64,000 nucleotides of DNA from Gallionella sp. (GCA_028710565.1 JAQTTV010000009.1:58753-122752), one strand, 5' to 3'. Counted from the first letter of the stretch, positions 1 through 12,510 are shown. The notes: generated by a model not told the origin, from the sequence alone. Numbers and translations are program-made.

Positions 1-66
1 TGTTTCCTTGAGGGAGTATTTAAATAATTGTATTTGACGGCAATACCGTGCGTATTCGCCAAAGTA

Positions 67-91
67 AAACAGGTCGCTAAACGACCTGTTT
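67..91 (-). terminator. Intrinsic terminator-like hairpin
   Basis: A perfect 10-bp stem (67-76 with 82-91, 5-base loop) is seen. Read on the minus strand it is followed by a T-rich stretch, so it could end the minus-strand arn-type transcript entering from 281 onward. On the plus strand the tail is not U-rich. Confidence 0.6.
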
Positions 92-106
92 GGGAATTCG
101 GCAAGT

Positions 107-202
107 CTAAAGAGAAAAAGTTTCGCGTCCCATGACGCGCCAGACTTGACGGCGCATTAGAGCAAAAATTAAAAAGAGCGTCAAGAAAATTAGGGGATTC
201 AT
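107..202 (-). CDS. Possible 31-residue single-pass membrane peptide
   Basis: An ATG at 202 opens a 31-codon frame ending at 107. The peptide begins MNPLIFLTLFLIFALM, a single hydrophobic segment, followed by an Arg-rich tail (RRQVWRVMGRE) typical of a small inner-membrane protein with a cytoplasmic positive end. It sits between the formyltransferase gene (ends 281) and a terminator hairpin at 67-91, as the last gene of that transcript would. No strong Shine-Dalgarno is visible and I do not recognise a family, so it may be fortuitous. Confidence 0.3.
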   Translation of the reverse strand: MNPLIFLTLFLIFALMRRQVWRVMGRETFSL

Positions 203-280
203 CACGTTATCTCATCGCTCAATTTTCATTTGCAAACCATCAATTTGTCTCACCGTCGGGGTGACTAGCTGTTTGCGACG

Positions 281-1219
281 TTATTCACCCAGCGGAAAGT
301 GCGCTGCGCCGTGCCGTGACGCGAATTCAGTTGCGCTGATTGCTTCGCCCTCTAATTCAAATCGCACGATACGCAACACGCCTTGTCCACAAATCGCGTA
401 AGCCTTGTTTTCTTTAACATAAAACGCGAGCGGCTTGCCGCTGGTGGTGCATTTTGTGACAAGCGTTTGCAAAATACGCAGCGATTTGCCTAGCAATATG
501 CTGGTTGCGCCAGGATAAGGTGGGGCGACCGCACGCACCAGATTGTGAATTTCCGTCGCAGATTTGCGCCAGTCTATGACCCCATCCGCCGCTTTGCGTC
601 CGCCGAAATAGCCGCCTAGGCTTAAATCTTGTTTTACAGCGGGTGCTGATCCAGATAGCAAATCGGGCAAAATGCGATGCAACGCCATTTCCGCCGCTAC
701 CGTCGTTTTCTGGAACACTTCATGTGCGGTGTCATTCGGTAAAATCGGCACGGCTTGCTGCGCCACGATGTCGCCGTTGTCGGGTTTTTCGGTCATGTAA
801 TGCAGCGTCGCACCCGTTTCGGTTTCGCCATGAATAATTGCCCAATTCACTGGCACACGTCCGCGATATTTTGGCAGCAATGAACCGTGCATATTCAATG
901 CGCCACGGGTTGGAATCTCCAACAACTCGCGTTTGAGCATTTCACGGTAGTAGAACGAAAAGAAAAATTCGGGTTGTAAGGCGCGGATTTGGGCGACCAC
1001 TTCAGGGGTGTTAGGGTTGTCTGGCGTGATAGTAGGAATACCATGCAAGGTGGCCAATTCTGCAACGCTGCTAAACCAAATATTTTCATTGGGGTTGTCG
1101 CGGTGGGTAACCACCAGCTCAACTTCTACACCCTGCGCCAACAATACCGACAAGCAGCGGTAACCGACATTGTGATACGCAAAAACGACTGCACGCTGAC
1201 CTAACGTTTCACTTTTCAC
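281..1219 (-). CDS. Formyltransferase (ArnA N-terminal-domain type, stand-alone)
   Basis: A 312-residue formyltransferase matching the first half of ArnA, which transfers a formyl group from 10-formyl-tetrahydrofolate to UDP-4-amino-4-deoxy-L-arabinose in lipid A modification. The formyl_trans_N fold is recognisable and the signature NMHGSLLPKYRGR with its Asn/His pair is followed about 40 residues later by the conserved Asp in EKPDNGDI. A C-terminal formyl_trans_C-like part follows. E. coli ArnA is about 660 residues because of a fused UDP-glucuronate decarboxylase; that half is absent here, as in species where it is a separate gene. The start overlaps the stop of the upstream glycosyltransferase by 4 bp (ATGA), implying translational coupling. 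A different UDP-amino-sugar substrate is possible. Confidence 0.85.
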   Translation of the reverse strand: MKSETLGQRAVVFAYHNVGYRCLSVLLAQGVEVELVVTHRDNPNENIWFSSVAELATLHGIPTITPDNPNTPEVVAQIRALQPEFFFSFYYREMLKRELLEIPTRGALNMHGSLLPKYRGRVPVNWAIIHGETETGATLHYMTEKPDNGDIVAQQAVPILPNDTAHEVFQKTTVAAEMALHRILPDLLSGSAPAVKQDLSLGGYFGGRKAADGVIDWRKSATEIHNLVRAVAPPYPGATSILLGKSLRILQTLVTKCTTSGKPLAFYVKENKAYAICGQGVLRIVRFELEGEAISATEFASRHGAAHFPLGE

Positions 1220-2166
1220 TTTTCACCTTTCACATCTTCAAGCACTGCTTCCACCAAATAGCGCGGTCTATGGCGTACTTGTTGGTAAATGCGTCCCACA
1301 TATTCACCAAGCAGTCCAATACCGAATAATGCGATACCGATCATAAAGAACACCAACGCGAACAAGGTAAACATGCCTTCCGCTTCAGGGCCGATGATAA
1401 GGCGACGCACGACGAGGAAGACAAAAAACAGCGCGGAGAACAGTGACACCACCATACCCGTGAGCGAAAACCATTGCAGCGGCACAACAGAAAACCCCGT
1501 CATCAAATCAAAATTCAGTCGTATCAAGCTATACAGCGAGTATTTGGATTCACCCTCGGCGCGCTCTTCATGTTCCACCACCACTTCCGCAGGGCGACGC
1601 GCAAAGGTATAAGCTAGCGCGGGAATAAAGGTATTGACCTCTTTACAGCTGTTGATTGCATCAATAATGCCCCGATCATAAGCGCGCAACATACAGCCTT
1701 GATCGGTGATTTTGATGCGGGTGATGCGCTCACGGAAGTTATTCATGGCACGCGAGGCCACATGCCGCCACCAACTATCATTACGCTGTTTGCGAATGGA
1801 GCCTATGTAATCAAAACCCTCATCCATTTTCGCCAACAACTTGCTGATTTCTTCAGGCGGATTTTGCAAATCGGCATCCAGCGTAACCACGCGCTGACCA
1901 CGCGTATGTTCAAAGCCCGCCATAATCGCCATGTGCTGACCAAAATTGCCGTTAAACAAAATCACTCGCGTCACATCGGGGCGTAGCTGGAACTGTTCGC
2001 GCAAAATTGCGGCAGACTTGTCACGGCTACCATCATTGACAAACACAATCTCATAAGGAATCGCCAGCTTATCCAGCGCGGGATACAATCGGCTAAACAA
2101 AGCATGCAAACCTTGTTCTTCGTTATAAACGGGAATGACAACGGAAAGAGAAATAGGTGTATTCAT
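1216..2166 (-). CDS. arnC: Undecaprenyl-phosphate 4-deoxy-4-formamido-L-arabinose transferase-like GT2 (ArnC family)
   Basis: A 316-residue family 2 glycosyltransferase with a C-terminal membrane anchor. The N-terminal GT-A fold shows SVVIPVYNEE, VNDGSRDKS and the acidic metal/nucleotide-sugar motif TLDADLQNPPEE. Two hydrophobic segments near residues 235-260 and 270-295 anchor it in the inner membrane, where ArnC-type enzymes transfer formamido-arabinose to undecaprenyl phosphate. Length agrees with ArnC (about 320). It is coupled by a 4-bp overlap to the downstream formyltransferase, which supports a shared pathway leading to cationic-peptide resistance. Related dolichyl-phosphate-mannose synthase-like enzymes share this architecture, so the exact donor sugar is inferred from the neighbour. 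Confidence 0.8.
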   Translation of the reverse strand: MNTPISLSVVIPVYNEEQGLHALFSRLYPALDKLAIPYEIVFVNDGSRDKSAAILREQFQLRPDVTRVILFNGNFGQHMAIMAGFEHTRGQRVVTLDADLQNPPEEISKLLAKMDEGFDYIGSIRKQRNDSWWRHVASRAMNNFRERITRIKITDQGCMLRAYDRGIIDAINSCKEVNTFIPALAYTFARRPAEVVVEHEERAEGESKYSLYSLIRLNFDLMTGFSVVPLQWFSLTGMVVSLFSALFFVFLVVRRLIIGPEAEGMFTLFALVFFMIGIALFGIGLLGEYVGRIYQQVRHRPRYLVEAVLEDVKGEK

Positions 2167-2411
2167 GGAGGGTATTCTACCGCAAGGGTATAAATAGCAG
2201 AAGCGCGTGATGGATGGCGCAGGATATTGATGTGGCGTGAGTGATAGAGCAAAAATATTCTTGGCTCATTGCATTCCATCTCGCAGAGGCCTCTCTCACT
2301 GACGAGATAATGTTCATCACCAGTCTCTTCATTCTGCAGCAACCTCTGGACGAATGATCTAATTGGTCGAGTAGACCGTACTTGCACAAATGTTGATACC
2401 TACGGGGTAAG

Positions 2412-3530
2412 CTACAACACCACTAAATTATCCCGATGGATCATTTCACTGTCACCGCCGTACCCGAGCAAGGTGGTAATTTCCGCGCTGGCGTGTCCTG
2501 CGAGTCGAGTGGCTTCTTGAGCATTGTAATTAACCAAACCGTGGGCTAGAACTGTGCCGTCTAAACTGATACAAGCGACCACCGCGCCGCGTTCAAATTC
2601 GCCGAACACGCTTTTCACGCCGATGGGCAACAGGCTTTTGCCTTCGTCGCGCAGTGCCTTGACTGCACCATCATCCAACACCAATTTTCCAGCGACTTGC
2701 AGATGATCTGCAAGCCATTGTTTGCGCGCTGCCAAAGTCAATGCGGGGGCAGTCAGCAAGGTGCCGATAGACTCCCCCTGCAACAAGCGCAACAACACAT
2801 CACGCTCGTGTCCAGAGGCAATGGCGGTGTGCGCGCCACTGCGAGCAGCTCGTTTGGCGGCGAGGATTTTGGTCAACATGCCGCCACGTCCGATGGCACT
2901 GCCTGCTCCACCCGCCATGGCTTCTAACGATGCGTCGCCTGCTAAACCCAGACTGACCAAGGTAGCAGCAGGCTCTTTGCGTGGATCGGCCGTGAACAAG
3001 CCTATTTGGTCAGTCAAAATCACCAAGGCATCGGCATCGATCAAGTTCGTTACCAGCGCGCCCAAGGTGTCATTATCCCCAAATTTGATTTCGTCGGTGA
3101 CAACTGTGTCGTTTTCGTTAATGATGGGAATGACGCGCAAACTAAGCAGCGTGGTCAAGGTGGCGCGGGCATTGAGATAACGTTCGCGGTCAGTCAAATC
3201 GGCGTGGGTGAGCAATACTTGCGCGGCATGCAAATCGTGTTGGCGGAAGCAACTTTCATAGGCTTGTACCAAGCCCATTTGCCCGACGGCAGCGGCGGCT
3301 TGCAGCTCATGTATTGCGGTGGGACGCGTTGTCCAGCCTAAACGCTGCATGCCTTCAGCAATCGCGCCCGAAGAAACCAGCACGATTTCATGTCCGCTGG
3401 CATTCAGCGCGGCAATTTGGCGCGCCCAGTTGCGTAAGGCTTGCAAGTCTAAGCCCGCGCCTTGATTGGTCACCAAACTGCTGCCGACTTTGACGACGAT
3501 GCGTTTGGCGGTGGTAAGTAGGGTAGTCAT
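2412..3530 (-). CDS. proB: Glutamate 5-kinase
   Basis: A 372-residue protein catalysing ATP-dependent phosphorylation of L-glutamate to glutamyl 5-phosphate, the first step of proline synthesis. The amino-acid kinase domain (about 1-255) shows [24 protein letters not shown] and FGDNDTLGA, all diagnostic of ProB. A C-terminal PUA domain (about 275-360) is present, giving the full length of the E. coli enzyme (367). It lies downstream of rplU-rpmA-obgE on the same strand, the arrangement usual in betaproteobacteria, and is separated from obgE by about 145 bp holding a REP-like repeat. Start ATG at 3530. Confidence 0.95.
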   Translation of the reverse strand: MTTLLTTAKRIVVKVGSSLVTNQGAGLDLQALRNWARQIAALNASGHEIVLVSSGAIAEGMQRLGWTTRPTAIHELQAAAAVGQMGLVQAYESCFRQHDLHAAQVLLTHADLTDRERYLNARATLTTLLSLRVIPIINENDTVVTDEIKFGDNDTLGALVTNLIDADALVILTDQIGLFTADPRKEPAATLVSLGLAGDASLEAMAGGAGSAIGRGGMLTKILAAKRAARSGAHTAIASGHERDVLLRLLQGESIGTLLTAPALTLAARKQWLADHLQVAGKLVLDDGAVKALRDEGKSLLPIGVKSVFGEFERGAVVACISLDGTVLAHGLVNYNAQEATRLAGHASAEITTLLGYGGDSEMIHRDNLVVL

Positions 3531-3562
3531 GGGTTATTAGTTAAGAGTCAACAAGGTTGTAA

Positions 3563-3662
3563 CTCCCCTCTCCCACTCGTGGGAGAGGGTTTGGGGGAGA
3601 GGGAAGCCCACTTAAATCAACGCGAATACCCTCTCCCTAGTTCTCCCGAACGCGGGCGAGGG
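3563..3662. repeat. REP-like intergenic palindromic element (CCCTCTCC type)
   Basis: Between obgE and proB lies a perfect 11-bp inverted repeat (3566-3576 with 3579-3589, CCCTCTCCCAC and complement). A second imperfect palindrome follows at about 3629-3662, with CCCTCTCCC on the left and GGGCGAGGG on the right. A related fragment occurs at 30371-30405. Such GC-rich elements are common non-coding repeats in proteobacteria; this one could form an mRNA-stabilising or transcription-attenuating hairpin between the two genes. Confidence 0.6.
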
Positions 3663-3675
3663 AATATGGCGGTAT

Positions 3676-4758
<1,083 letters not shown>

Positions 4759-4762
4759 CTAA

Positions 4763-4793
4763 AATAAAAAAAGCCCTACCTTGCGATAGGGCT
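4763..4793 (-). terminator. Intrinsic terminator/attenuator after rpmA
   Basis: On the minus strand a 7-bp stem (AGCCCTA with TAGGGCT, 4772-4778 and 4787-4793, 8-base loop) is followed directly by a run of T residues. It lies between rpmA and obgE and would reduce read-through from the highly expressed ribosomal protein genes. Confidence 0.8.
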
Positions 4794-4814
4794 GATTCGT
4801 GCCTAGCGGTGCAA

Positions 4815-5072
4815 TTAAGCTGCAACGATAGAAACTGTTCTACGTTGTTGCGCGCCTTTGATCGCAAACACTACTTTGCCCGTAATTTTGGCAAACAGCG
4901 TGTGATCTTTGCCCATGCCGACATTGTCGCCAGGGTGAAATTCGGTGCCGCGTTGACGCACGATAATGCTGCCCGCGCTAATCAATTCGCCGCCGTAGCT
5001 CTTAACGCCCAAGCGTTTTGAGTGTGAGTCGCGTCCGTTACTGGTACTGCCGCCGCCCTTTTTTGATGCCAT
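4815..5072 (-). CDS. rpmA: 50S ribosomal protein L27
   Basis: An 85-residue L27. The sequence starts [16 protein letters not shown], with the flexible N-terminal arm that reaches the peptidyl transferase centre, and contains the conserved LGVKSYGGE and IIVRQRGT segments. Length equals the E. coli protein (85). The N-terminus is the mature-like short form, with no Firmicutes-type cleavable extension. It is 23 bp downstream of rplU and shares its transcript; a terminator follows. Confidence 0.97.
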   Translation of the reverse strand: MASKKGGGSTSNGRDSHSKRLGVKSYGGELISAGSIIVRQRGTEFHPGDNVGMGKDHTLFAKITGKVVFAIKGAQQRRTVSIVAA

Positions 5073-5095
5073 GGTATATGCTCCTTAAAATCGAA

Positions 5096-5407
5096 TTATG
5101 CAGAAATACCGTCGATGCGGATTTCAGTATAGTTTTGACGATGACCTTGATTCTTTTGATAGTGTTTACGACGACGCATTTTGAAAATGCGCACTTTGTC
5201 CCCACGACCATGAGCAACAATTGTTGCACTGACGGTTGCGCCAGTTAACAAAGGTTTACCCACTGATAGGCTTTCACCATCAGCGATCATCAACACTTTA
5301 TCCAGCACGATAGCTGAGCCAACGTCGCCAGGAAGAATTTCAACTTTTAGAGTTTCACCAGAAGTGACACGGTACTGCTTACCACCGGTTTTAATGACTG
5401 CGTACAT
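5096..5407 (-). CDS. rplU: 50S ribosomal protein L21
   Basis: A 103-residue L21, which binds 23S rRNA together with L20. It begins [14 protein letters not shown] and contains the conserved [20 protein letters not shown] stretch near the C-terminus. The start at 5407 is chosen over an in-frame ATG at 5455 because it gives the family's exact length and is preceded by a GAGG Shine-Dalgarno; the upstream codons would overlap the promoter. First gene of the rplU-rpmA(-obgE-proB) transcript. Confidence 0.97.
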   Translation of the reverse strand: MYAVIKTGGKQYRVTSGETLKVEILPGDVGSAIVLDKVLMIADGESLSVGKPLLTGATVSATIVAHGRGDKVRIFKMRRRKHYQKNQGHRQNYTEIRIDGISA

Positions 5408-5446
5408 AAACAACCTCGAATTATTGCGGGTTTTGCGAAGGCGCGA

Positions 5447-5474
5447 ATTATACATACAACTCGAAAACCGTCAA
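5447..5474 (-). promoter_or_regulatory. Sigma-70 promoter of rplU
   Basis: On the minus strand TTGACG (5469-5474) and TATAAT (5447-5452) are separated by 16 bases, a near-consensus promoter. The predicted start lies about 35 bases upstream of the rplU ATG at 5407. Confidence 0.8.
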
Positions 5475-5573
5475 AGGTATTTTTTCGATTTCCGTATAAA
5501 AATCTGTTGTCTGTTGGTGGCATTGCGCGACGAACATCCCGTCGCCTTAATACCACGCAAAACCAAGTCAAAC

Positions 5574-6110
5574 TTAAAAAGAGTCTACGGCGCGCGCTGA
5601 CGATCTCAGCAACACCCACACCGCACCGCTTCCCCCTTCATTAAGCGGCGCATCGCAATAAGCCAACACAGCGGGATGTTGCATCAACCAGTGACGAGTT
5701 CGCAGCTTCAATACCGCCTCACCATCTCGGCTATTCAACCCCTTGCCGTGTATCACCAATACACAGCGCAGCCCTTGATGCAGCGCGTCACGTAAAAACT
5801 GCTGCAACTGCTTACGCGCGGCATCGCTGAGATAACCGTGTAAATCTAAATGATCTTGTATGGATAGCGTGCGTCGTAATTTACGCAGCTTTTGACGCGA
5901 GTAGCCATTTCGTAAAAACTCACTGGGCACTTCCCCTGCGCTAAAGTCAGACAAAACATCTGGCAATGTGTTGGGAGCGGGTGAATGCCGTGCTTGAAAC
6001 GGCACACAGCGTGGCTGGGTATGTGTAATACGATCGTGTGGCGGTAGCGGTTTCACGCCGCTGACAGCGGCGCGGAATAAAGCCAAGTCTTCCTCTAACT
6101 CGACCGCCAC
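5574..6110 (-). CDS. Smr-domain endonuclease-like protein (SmrA family)
   Basis: A 178-residue protein with a C-terminal Smr (small MutS-related) domain at about residues 85-170. The family signatures LDLHGY, VIHGKGLNS and GGSGAVWVLL are all present. Stand-alone Smr proteins such as E. coli SmrA/SmrB are nucleases acting on DNA or mRNA on stalled ribosomes; which role applies here is not decidable. The N-terminal 80 residues are the variable leader normal for the family. The start used is GTG at 6110, 6 bp after the trxB stop, so the two genes are co-transcribed. Confidence 0.85.
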   Translation of the reverse strand: MAVELEEDLALFRAAVSGVKPLPPHDRITHTQPRCVPFQARHSPAPNTLPDVLSDFSAGEVPSEFLRNGYSRQKLRKLRRTLSIQDHLDLHGYLSDAARKQLQQFLRDALHQGLRCVLVIHGKGLNSRDGEAVLKLRTRHWLMQHPAVLAYCDAPLNEGGSGAVWVLLRSSARAVDSF

Positions 6111-6116
6111 AATCGT

Positions 6117-7382
<1,266 letters not shown>

Positions 7383-8054
7383 ATGTTGCTCAAAAGCTTT
7401 AAACTAGAACCAGACCTAATCACATTGAAGGAGAAAATCAAAAGCGGTCTTGCGAGTACCGCTGGAATTTTCATCGTGTACTTTGCCCTACAGCATCTGC
7501 CTCAACTACACTACCCCACCATCATGCTCGCCTCGATGGCTGCCTCCGCCGTGCTTTTGTACGCGGCACATCACAGCCCCATGGCTCAGCCTTGGCCGCT
7601 CATGGGTGGTCATTTTCTTTCTGCGATTTGTGGATGGTGGGTGGTTCAAGTTATTCCAGAACCAACGCTGGCTGCATCGGTTGGTGTTGGTCTATCTATC
7701 TTTGTCATGTCACTTTTCCGCTGCTTGCACCCACCTGGTGCGGCAACCGCGCTTATTATCGTATTGAACTATGCGAGCTACCGTCAGTTTGGTGGCATGT
7801 GGATCACACATGTCGTGGTACTAAATGCACTGATGTCACTCATCGCGGCGATCATCGTGAACAACATTGTGCCAGGCAGACGTTATCCCGCCCGAAACAT
7901 ACGCCCCGCCAACCCAACATCACCCCGAAAAATCGGCCTGGAGGATATTGAATTTGCACTCACTCAGATGGATAGCGTCATTGATGTCAGTGAAACCGAC
8001 TTATTGGCAGTCTACGAATTAGCGAGCCAACACGCACATCGCACTAAATCATAA
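7383..8054 (+). CDS. HPP family membrane protein
   Basis: A roughly 223-residue integral membrane protein of the HPP family (PF04982). It has about four or five hydrophobic helices, the name-giving CLHPPGAATAL motif, and a soluble C-terminal tail from about residue 165. Plant plastid homologues have been linked to nitrite transport; bacterial members remain functionally undefined. I chose ATG 7383; a TTG at 7368 would add five residues (MADIR). The gene converges with mnmA, whose stop is 13 bp away, and is not in an operon. Confidence 0.8.
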   Translation: MLLKSFKLEPDLITLKEKIKSGLASTAGIFIVYFALQHLPQLHYPTIMLASMAASAVLLYAAHHSPMAQPWPLMGGHFLSAICGWWVVQVIPEPTLAASVGVGLSIFVMSLFRCLHPPGAATALIIVLNYASYRQFGGMWITHVVVLNALMSLIAAIIVNNIVPGRRYPARNIRPANPTSPRKIGLEDIEFALTQMDSVIDVSETDLLAVYELASQHAHRTKS

Positions 8055-8067
8055 ACCTATTTCACGA

Positions 8068-9150
8068 TTACTCAGCGCGTTCGATAATCGCCCCGCCCAA
8101 GCATACATCTCCGTCATACACCACCACCGATTGGCCTGGGGTGATCGCCCATTGCGGTTGTTCAAAAGCAATCGTGCATTGTTTTTCATGCAACTCAACG
8201 AATTGACAGGGCGCGTCGGCTTGGCGATAGCGCGTTTTGGCAGCGTAATGGTGATGCAAAGCTGGCGCACTACCGCTGATCCAATGGCTATCCAACGCCA
8301 ACAAACGAGGGGCTTGCAAGGCAGGGTGGTCGTGTCCTTGCACCACCAACAGGCGGTTGTTTGCCATGTCTTTGCCATACACAAACCACGGCTCACCAGA
8401 GGCATTTTTTGCCCCACCTATGCCTAGCCCTTGGCGTTGCCCGATGGTATAAAAAGACAACCCTTGATGTCGCCCCACAATTTCGCCCGTGGGGGTGCGC
8501 ATTTCACCTGGTTGGGTCGGCAAATAGCGATTTAAAAATTCTCGGAAAGGGCGTTCGCCGATAAAGCATATTCCCGTGCTGTCTTTTTTAGCGTGATTGG
8601 ATAAACCGTGTTGTTCAGCGATGCGGCGCACCTCAGATTTCAGCACTGCTCCCAGTGGAAACATAGCCTTGCTGAGTTGCGATTGATTTAAGCGATGTAG
8701 AAAATAGCTTTGATCTTTGCTGTCGTCAGCGGCTTTGCATAATTGAAACAAACCATCGACTTCGCGCACTTGTGCATAATGACCTGTGGCGATGCAATCC
8801 GCACCGAGCTGCATGGCGTGATCGAGAAAAGCTTTAAATTTGATTTCGGCATTGCACAAAATATCGGGATTGGGCGTGCGCCCCGCTTGATATTCGTGCA
8901 AAAAATAACTGAAGACGCGCTCTTTATATTCTTTGGAAAAATTCACCGCTTCAATGGGAATGCCGATGGTATCGGCAACTGACACCGCATCCAACAAATC
9001 TTGGCGCGAGGAACAGTATTCGCTGTTGTCGTCATCTTCCCAGTTTTTCATAAACAAGCCGATGACTTCATAACCTTGCTGTTTCAACAACAACGCCGTC
9101 ACTGAAGAATCCACCCCGCCCGACATACCCACCACCACGCGCTTAGTCAT
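8068..9150 (-). CDS. mnmA: tRNA-specific 2-thiouridylase
   Basis: A 360-residue enzyme installing the 2-thio group on U34 of Lys, Glu and Gln tRNAs. The PP-loop [10 protein letters not shown] is at the N-terminus. Both catalytic cysteines are seen, in [10 protein letters not shown] and [21 protein letters not shown] is typical of the family. Length agrees with E. coli MnmA (368). The start overlaps the end of the upstream NUDIX gene by 8 bp, and this nudJ-mnmA pair also exists in E. coli. Confidence 0.96.
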   Translation of the reverse strand: MTKRVVVGMSGGVDSSVTALLLKQQGYEVIGLFMKNWEDDDNSEYCSSRQDLLDAVSVADTIGIPIEAVNFSKEYKERVFSYFLHEYQAGRTPNPDILCNAEIKFKAFLDHAMQLGADCIATGHYAQVREVDGLFQLCKAADDSKDQSYFLHRLNQSQLSKAMFPLGAVLKSEVRRIAEQHGLSNHAKKDSTGICFIGERPFREFLNRYLPTQPGEMRTPTGEIVGRHQGLSFYTIGQRQGLGIGGAKNASGEPWFVYGKDMANNRLLVVQGHDHPALQAPRLLALDSHWISGSAPALHHHYAAKTRYRQADAPCQFVELHEKQCTIAFEQPQWAITPGQSVVVYDGDVCLGGAIIERAE

Positions 9151-9589
9151 AATGCACCAACAAATCTAAAGGATAACGTTTGCCCGCGAGGTAATCTTCC
9201 ATGCATCGCAGTATAAGCGGGCTGCGATGACGGGATTGATTTGCACGGATTTCATCTGGGGTCAGCCACACAGCCTGCAAAATTCCCGTATCGAGCGAGC
9301 GATTAGGGTCATGCCCTGTGATCTCTCCGCAGAAAGCGAAGCGCAGATAGGTCGTATTATTCTCCACCGCATGCCAGCGGTAGATGCCGATCAGATGTTG
9401 CGGCACAAAATGATAAGCCGTTTCCTCTAGTGTTTCGCGCACCGTGGCGGCAAGCAGAGATTCATTGGGTTCGAGATGCCCCGCAGGTTGGTTAAAGCGC
9501 ACCCCTTGCAAGGTTTGTTCTTCGACCAATAAAAACTTACCGTCACGCTCTATGACCGCCGCGACTGTGACATTCGGTTTCCAGATCAT
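9143..9589 (-). CDS. nudJ: NUDIX phosphatase (NudJ-like)
   Basis: A 148-residue NUDIX hydrolase. The box [20 protein letters not shown] fits GX5EX7REUXEEXGU. The N-terminal [22 protein letters not shown] and overall length resemble E. coli NudJ (YmfB, 153 residues), a thiamin-pyrophosphate and nucleotide phosphatase encoded directly upstream of mnmA there too. Here the two genes overlap by 8 bp. Substrate assignment rests on synteny and similarity only. Start ATG at 9589; an intrinsic terminator of the preceding gene lies 20 bp upstream. Confidence 0.85.
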   Translation of the reverse strand: MIWKPNVTVAAVIERDGKFLLVEEQTLQGVRFNQPAGHLEPNESLLAATVRETLEETAYHFVPQHLIGIYRWHAVENNTTYLRFAFCGEITGHDPNRSLDTGILQAVWLTPDEIRANQSRHRSPLILRCMEDYLAGKRYPLDLLVHYD

Positions 9590-9608
9590 TTTGTCATCCT
9601 ATAAAAAC

Positions 9609-9638
9609 AAAAAAGGCAGGGTTTCCCCTGCCTTTTTT
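9609..9638. terminator. Bidirectional intrinsic terminator
   Basis: A-run, GGCAGGG, short loop, CCCTGCC, T-run: a symmetric hairpin with a T tract in both orientations. On the minus strand it ends the Ala/Lys-rich protein gene (9652-9918) before nudJ. Confidence 0.9.
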
Positions 9639-9651
9639 AAGAAGCTAGATA

Positions 9652-9918
9652 TTACTTAGCTGCTGGTGCGGCAGCAGGAGCTGCTGCCGCAGCTGCGTCA
9701 GCCTTAGCTGCTTTTTTTGCTTTTTTTGCTTTTGCTTTTTTTGCCTTTTTACCAGCTTTGGCAGCTGGAGTAGCTGCTGGAGCAGCAGCAGTAGCTGCTG
9801 GAGCCATAGCTGCTGCTGGTGCAGCTGGTGCAGCTGGTGCAGCTGCATCAGCAGCAACAGCGGAGAAAGAAACAACAGCGAATACAGCAGCAACCAATGC
9901 AGATAACAATTTGCTCAT
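9652..9918 (-). CDS. Exported Ala/Pro/Lys-rich low-complexity protein
   Basis: An 88-residue protein of unknown function. A signal peptide (MSKLLSALVAAVFAVVSFSA, cleavage near VAA-DA) is followed by a PAA-repeat segment, a Lys-rich block with repeated AKKAKKA, and a second Ala/Pro run. It is probably a secreted histone-like or structural cationic protein, but no domain is recognisable. The start at 9918 has a GGAG Shine-Dalgarno; in-frame codons upstream reach back into the tRNA-Leu region and are discarded. Monocistronic, ending at the terminator at 9609-9638. Repetitive codons leave an overlapping frame open. Confidence 0.75.
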   Translation of the reverse strand: MSKLLSALVAAVFAVVSFSAVAADAAAPAAPAAPAAAMAPAATAAAPAATPAAKAGKKAKKAKAKKAKKAAKADAAAAAAPAAAPAAK

Positions 9919-10018
9919 AATGAACTCCGAAAATAATTTATAAAATTTAGACATCGAGATGTCGACCGAAGTAACGCAGAGACATTTCGTTAGGTTGACA
10001 CTACTTTGAAATTTAATT

Positions 10019-10105
10019 TGGTGCCGGGGGGGGGAATCGAACCCCCACGCCCTTTCGGGCACTGGATTTTGAGTCCAGCACGTCTACCAGTTCCATCACC
10101 CCGGC
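10019..10105 (-). tRNA. tRNA-Leu (anticodon CAA)
   Basis: On the minus strand a full class II tRNA folds: acceptor GCCGGGG pairing with CCCCGGC, D-arm, anticodon stem CTGGA/TCCAG around the loop CTCAAAA (anticodon CAA, decoding UUG), a long variable arm GTGCCCGAAAGGGC, and the T-arm with GGTTCGATTCC. The 3' CCA is encoded (10019-10021). Length is 87 with CCA. Confidence 0.97.
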
Positions 10106-10117
10106 GAAGTGGAGCGC

Positions 10118-10146
10118 ATTATGCATATAAGTGAGCCTCAAAGCAA
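10118..10146 (-). promoter_or_regulatory. Promoter of tRNA-Leu
   Basis: TTGCTT (10141-10146) and CATAAT (10118-10123) on the minus strand are separated by 17 bases, about 13 bases upstream of the mature tRNA 5' end. Confidence 0.65.
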
Positions 10147-10303
10147 CTACTATCGACGATTTATTAAAATAAATCACGGTTCCTTACAAAAAATCGCGCT
10201 CAAATTGCCATATTGCATCAAACAAACGACAAAACAAACGTTGAAGTTAATATATTGTCGCCACATCTACTACAATCGCACCCTTTCCTTTTCACAAGAA
10301 GCT

Positions 10304-11326
10304 ATGCGTACTGAAGAATTTAATTTCGCCCTGCCTGACGCGTTAATTGCGCAGCATCCGCCTGCCGTGCGCGGGACAAGTCGTTTATTGTATGCACATG
10401 CAGATATATTGGAAGATCGACAATTTGGTGACTTCTTGAATCTGCTTCGCCCCAATGATGTACTGGTGTTGAACGACACAAGGGTGATTAAAGCGCGATT
10501 TTTTGGCACGAAGGAGAGCGGCGGCAAAGTCGAAGTATTGGTGGAGCGCGTGTTAAATACCCACGAAGTCTTAGCCCAAGTTCGCGCCAGTCGTTCGCCC
10601 CTAGCGGGTACGCGGCTGATGTTGGCGGATTGCCTCTTAGTTGAAGTCTTGGGACGGGTAGGCGAATTTTTCCATCTGCGTTTTTTACAAGATGAAGATG
10701 TATTGGTGCTGCTGGAACAATATGGACGCTTACCCTTGCCACCGTATATCACCCACGCGGCGGATAATGATGACGAACAACGTTACCAAACCGTTTTTGC
10801 GCGCACGGCGGGGGCGGTCGCAGCACCCACGGCGGGGCTACATTTTAACGATGCCATGTTGCAAGCCTTGCGCGACAAGGGTGTGACGATTGCTTATGTG
10901 ACATTGCACGTCGGCGCAGGCACCTTCCAACCCGTGCGCACCGAGCACATTCACGAACACGTGATGCACTACGAACGCTACGACATCCCCACCGCCACCG
11001 TTGCCGCCATTCAGCATACTAAAGCCACTGGCGGACGGGTGGTCGCGGCAGGCACGACCAGTCTACGCGCCCTCGAAAGTGCCGCGCAGCAAGGCGAATT
11101 ACAAGCTGGCAGCGGCGAAACAGGGATTTTTATCACCCCTGGCTACACCTTCCACGTGGTCGATGTGCTGCTGACCAATTTTCACCTGCCGCAATCCACC
11201 TTGCTGATGCTGGTCTGCGCCTTTGGTGGCATGACCCAAATGTTAGCCGCCTACCGCCACGCCGTTGAAAACCAATATCGTTTTTTCAGCTACGGCGATG
11301 CCATGTTGATTGAACGAAAAATTTAA
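10304..11326 (+). CDS. queA: S-adenosylmethionine:tRNA ribosyltransferase-isomerase
   Basis: A 340-residue enzyme that transfers and isomerises the ribosyl of SAM onto 7-aminomethyl-7-deazaguanine in tRNA to give epoxyqueuosine. Recognisable segments: [14 protein letters not shown] at the N-terminus, [30 protein letters not shown]-like [14 protein letters not shown], and [16 protein letters not shown] near the C-terminus. The start ATG 10304 gives the normal N-terminus; in-frame codons back to 10109 would run through the promoter region of the divergent tRNA gene. tgt follows after 15 bp, so the two form the queuosine operon. Confidence 0.95.
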   Translation: MRTEEFNFALPDALIAQHPPAVRGTSRLLYAHADILEDRQFGDFLNLLRPNDVLVLNDTRVIKARFFGTKESGGKVEVLVERVLNTHEVLAQVRASRSPLAGTRLMLADCLLVEVLGRVGEFFHLRFLQDEDVLVLLEQYGRLPLPPYITHAADNDDEQRYQTVFARTAGAVAAPTAGLHFNDAMLQALRDKGVTIAYVTLHVGAGTFQPVRTEHIHEHVMHYERYDIPTATVAAIQHTKATGGRVVAAGTTSLRALESAAQQGELQAGSGETGIFITPGYTFHVVDVLLTNFHLPQSTLLMLVCAFGGMTQMLAAYRHAVENQYRFFSYGDAMLIERKI

Positions 11327-12454
<1,128 letters not shown>

Positions 12455-12480
12455 GCCAATCTGGCAGATTCGTAAAATAA

Positions 12481-12505
12481 CAAAGGATGCTTGACGCATC
12501 CTTTG
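12481..12505. terminator. Hairpin after tgt
   Basis: A perfect 10-bp stem CAAAGGATGC/GCATCCTTTG with a 5-base loop. It lacks a long T tract on the plus strand; on the minus strand it is followed by TTATTTTA. It probably separates the convergent queA-tgt and cyclase/AsmA transcripts. Confidence 0.6.
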
Positions 12506-12510
12506 TGCTA

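Noticed and set aside
2163..2387. Short frames between arnC and proB
   Set aside because: Two overlapping frames without Shine-Dalgarno or recognisable sequence; the 245-bp gap is treated as non-coding.
9645..9893. 82-codon Leu/Gln-rich frame overlapping the Ala/Lys-rich protein
   Set aside because: It is a shadow frame of the GCx-rich repeats; the real frame has a signal peptide and Shine-Dalgarno.
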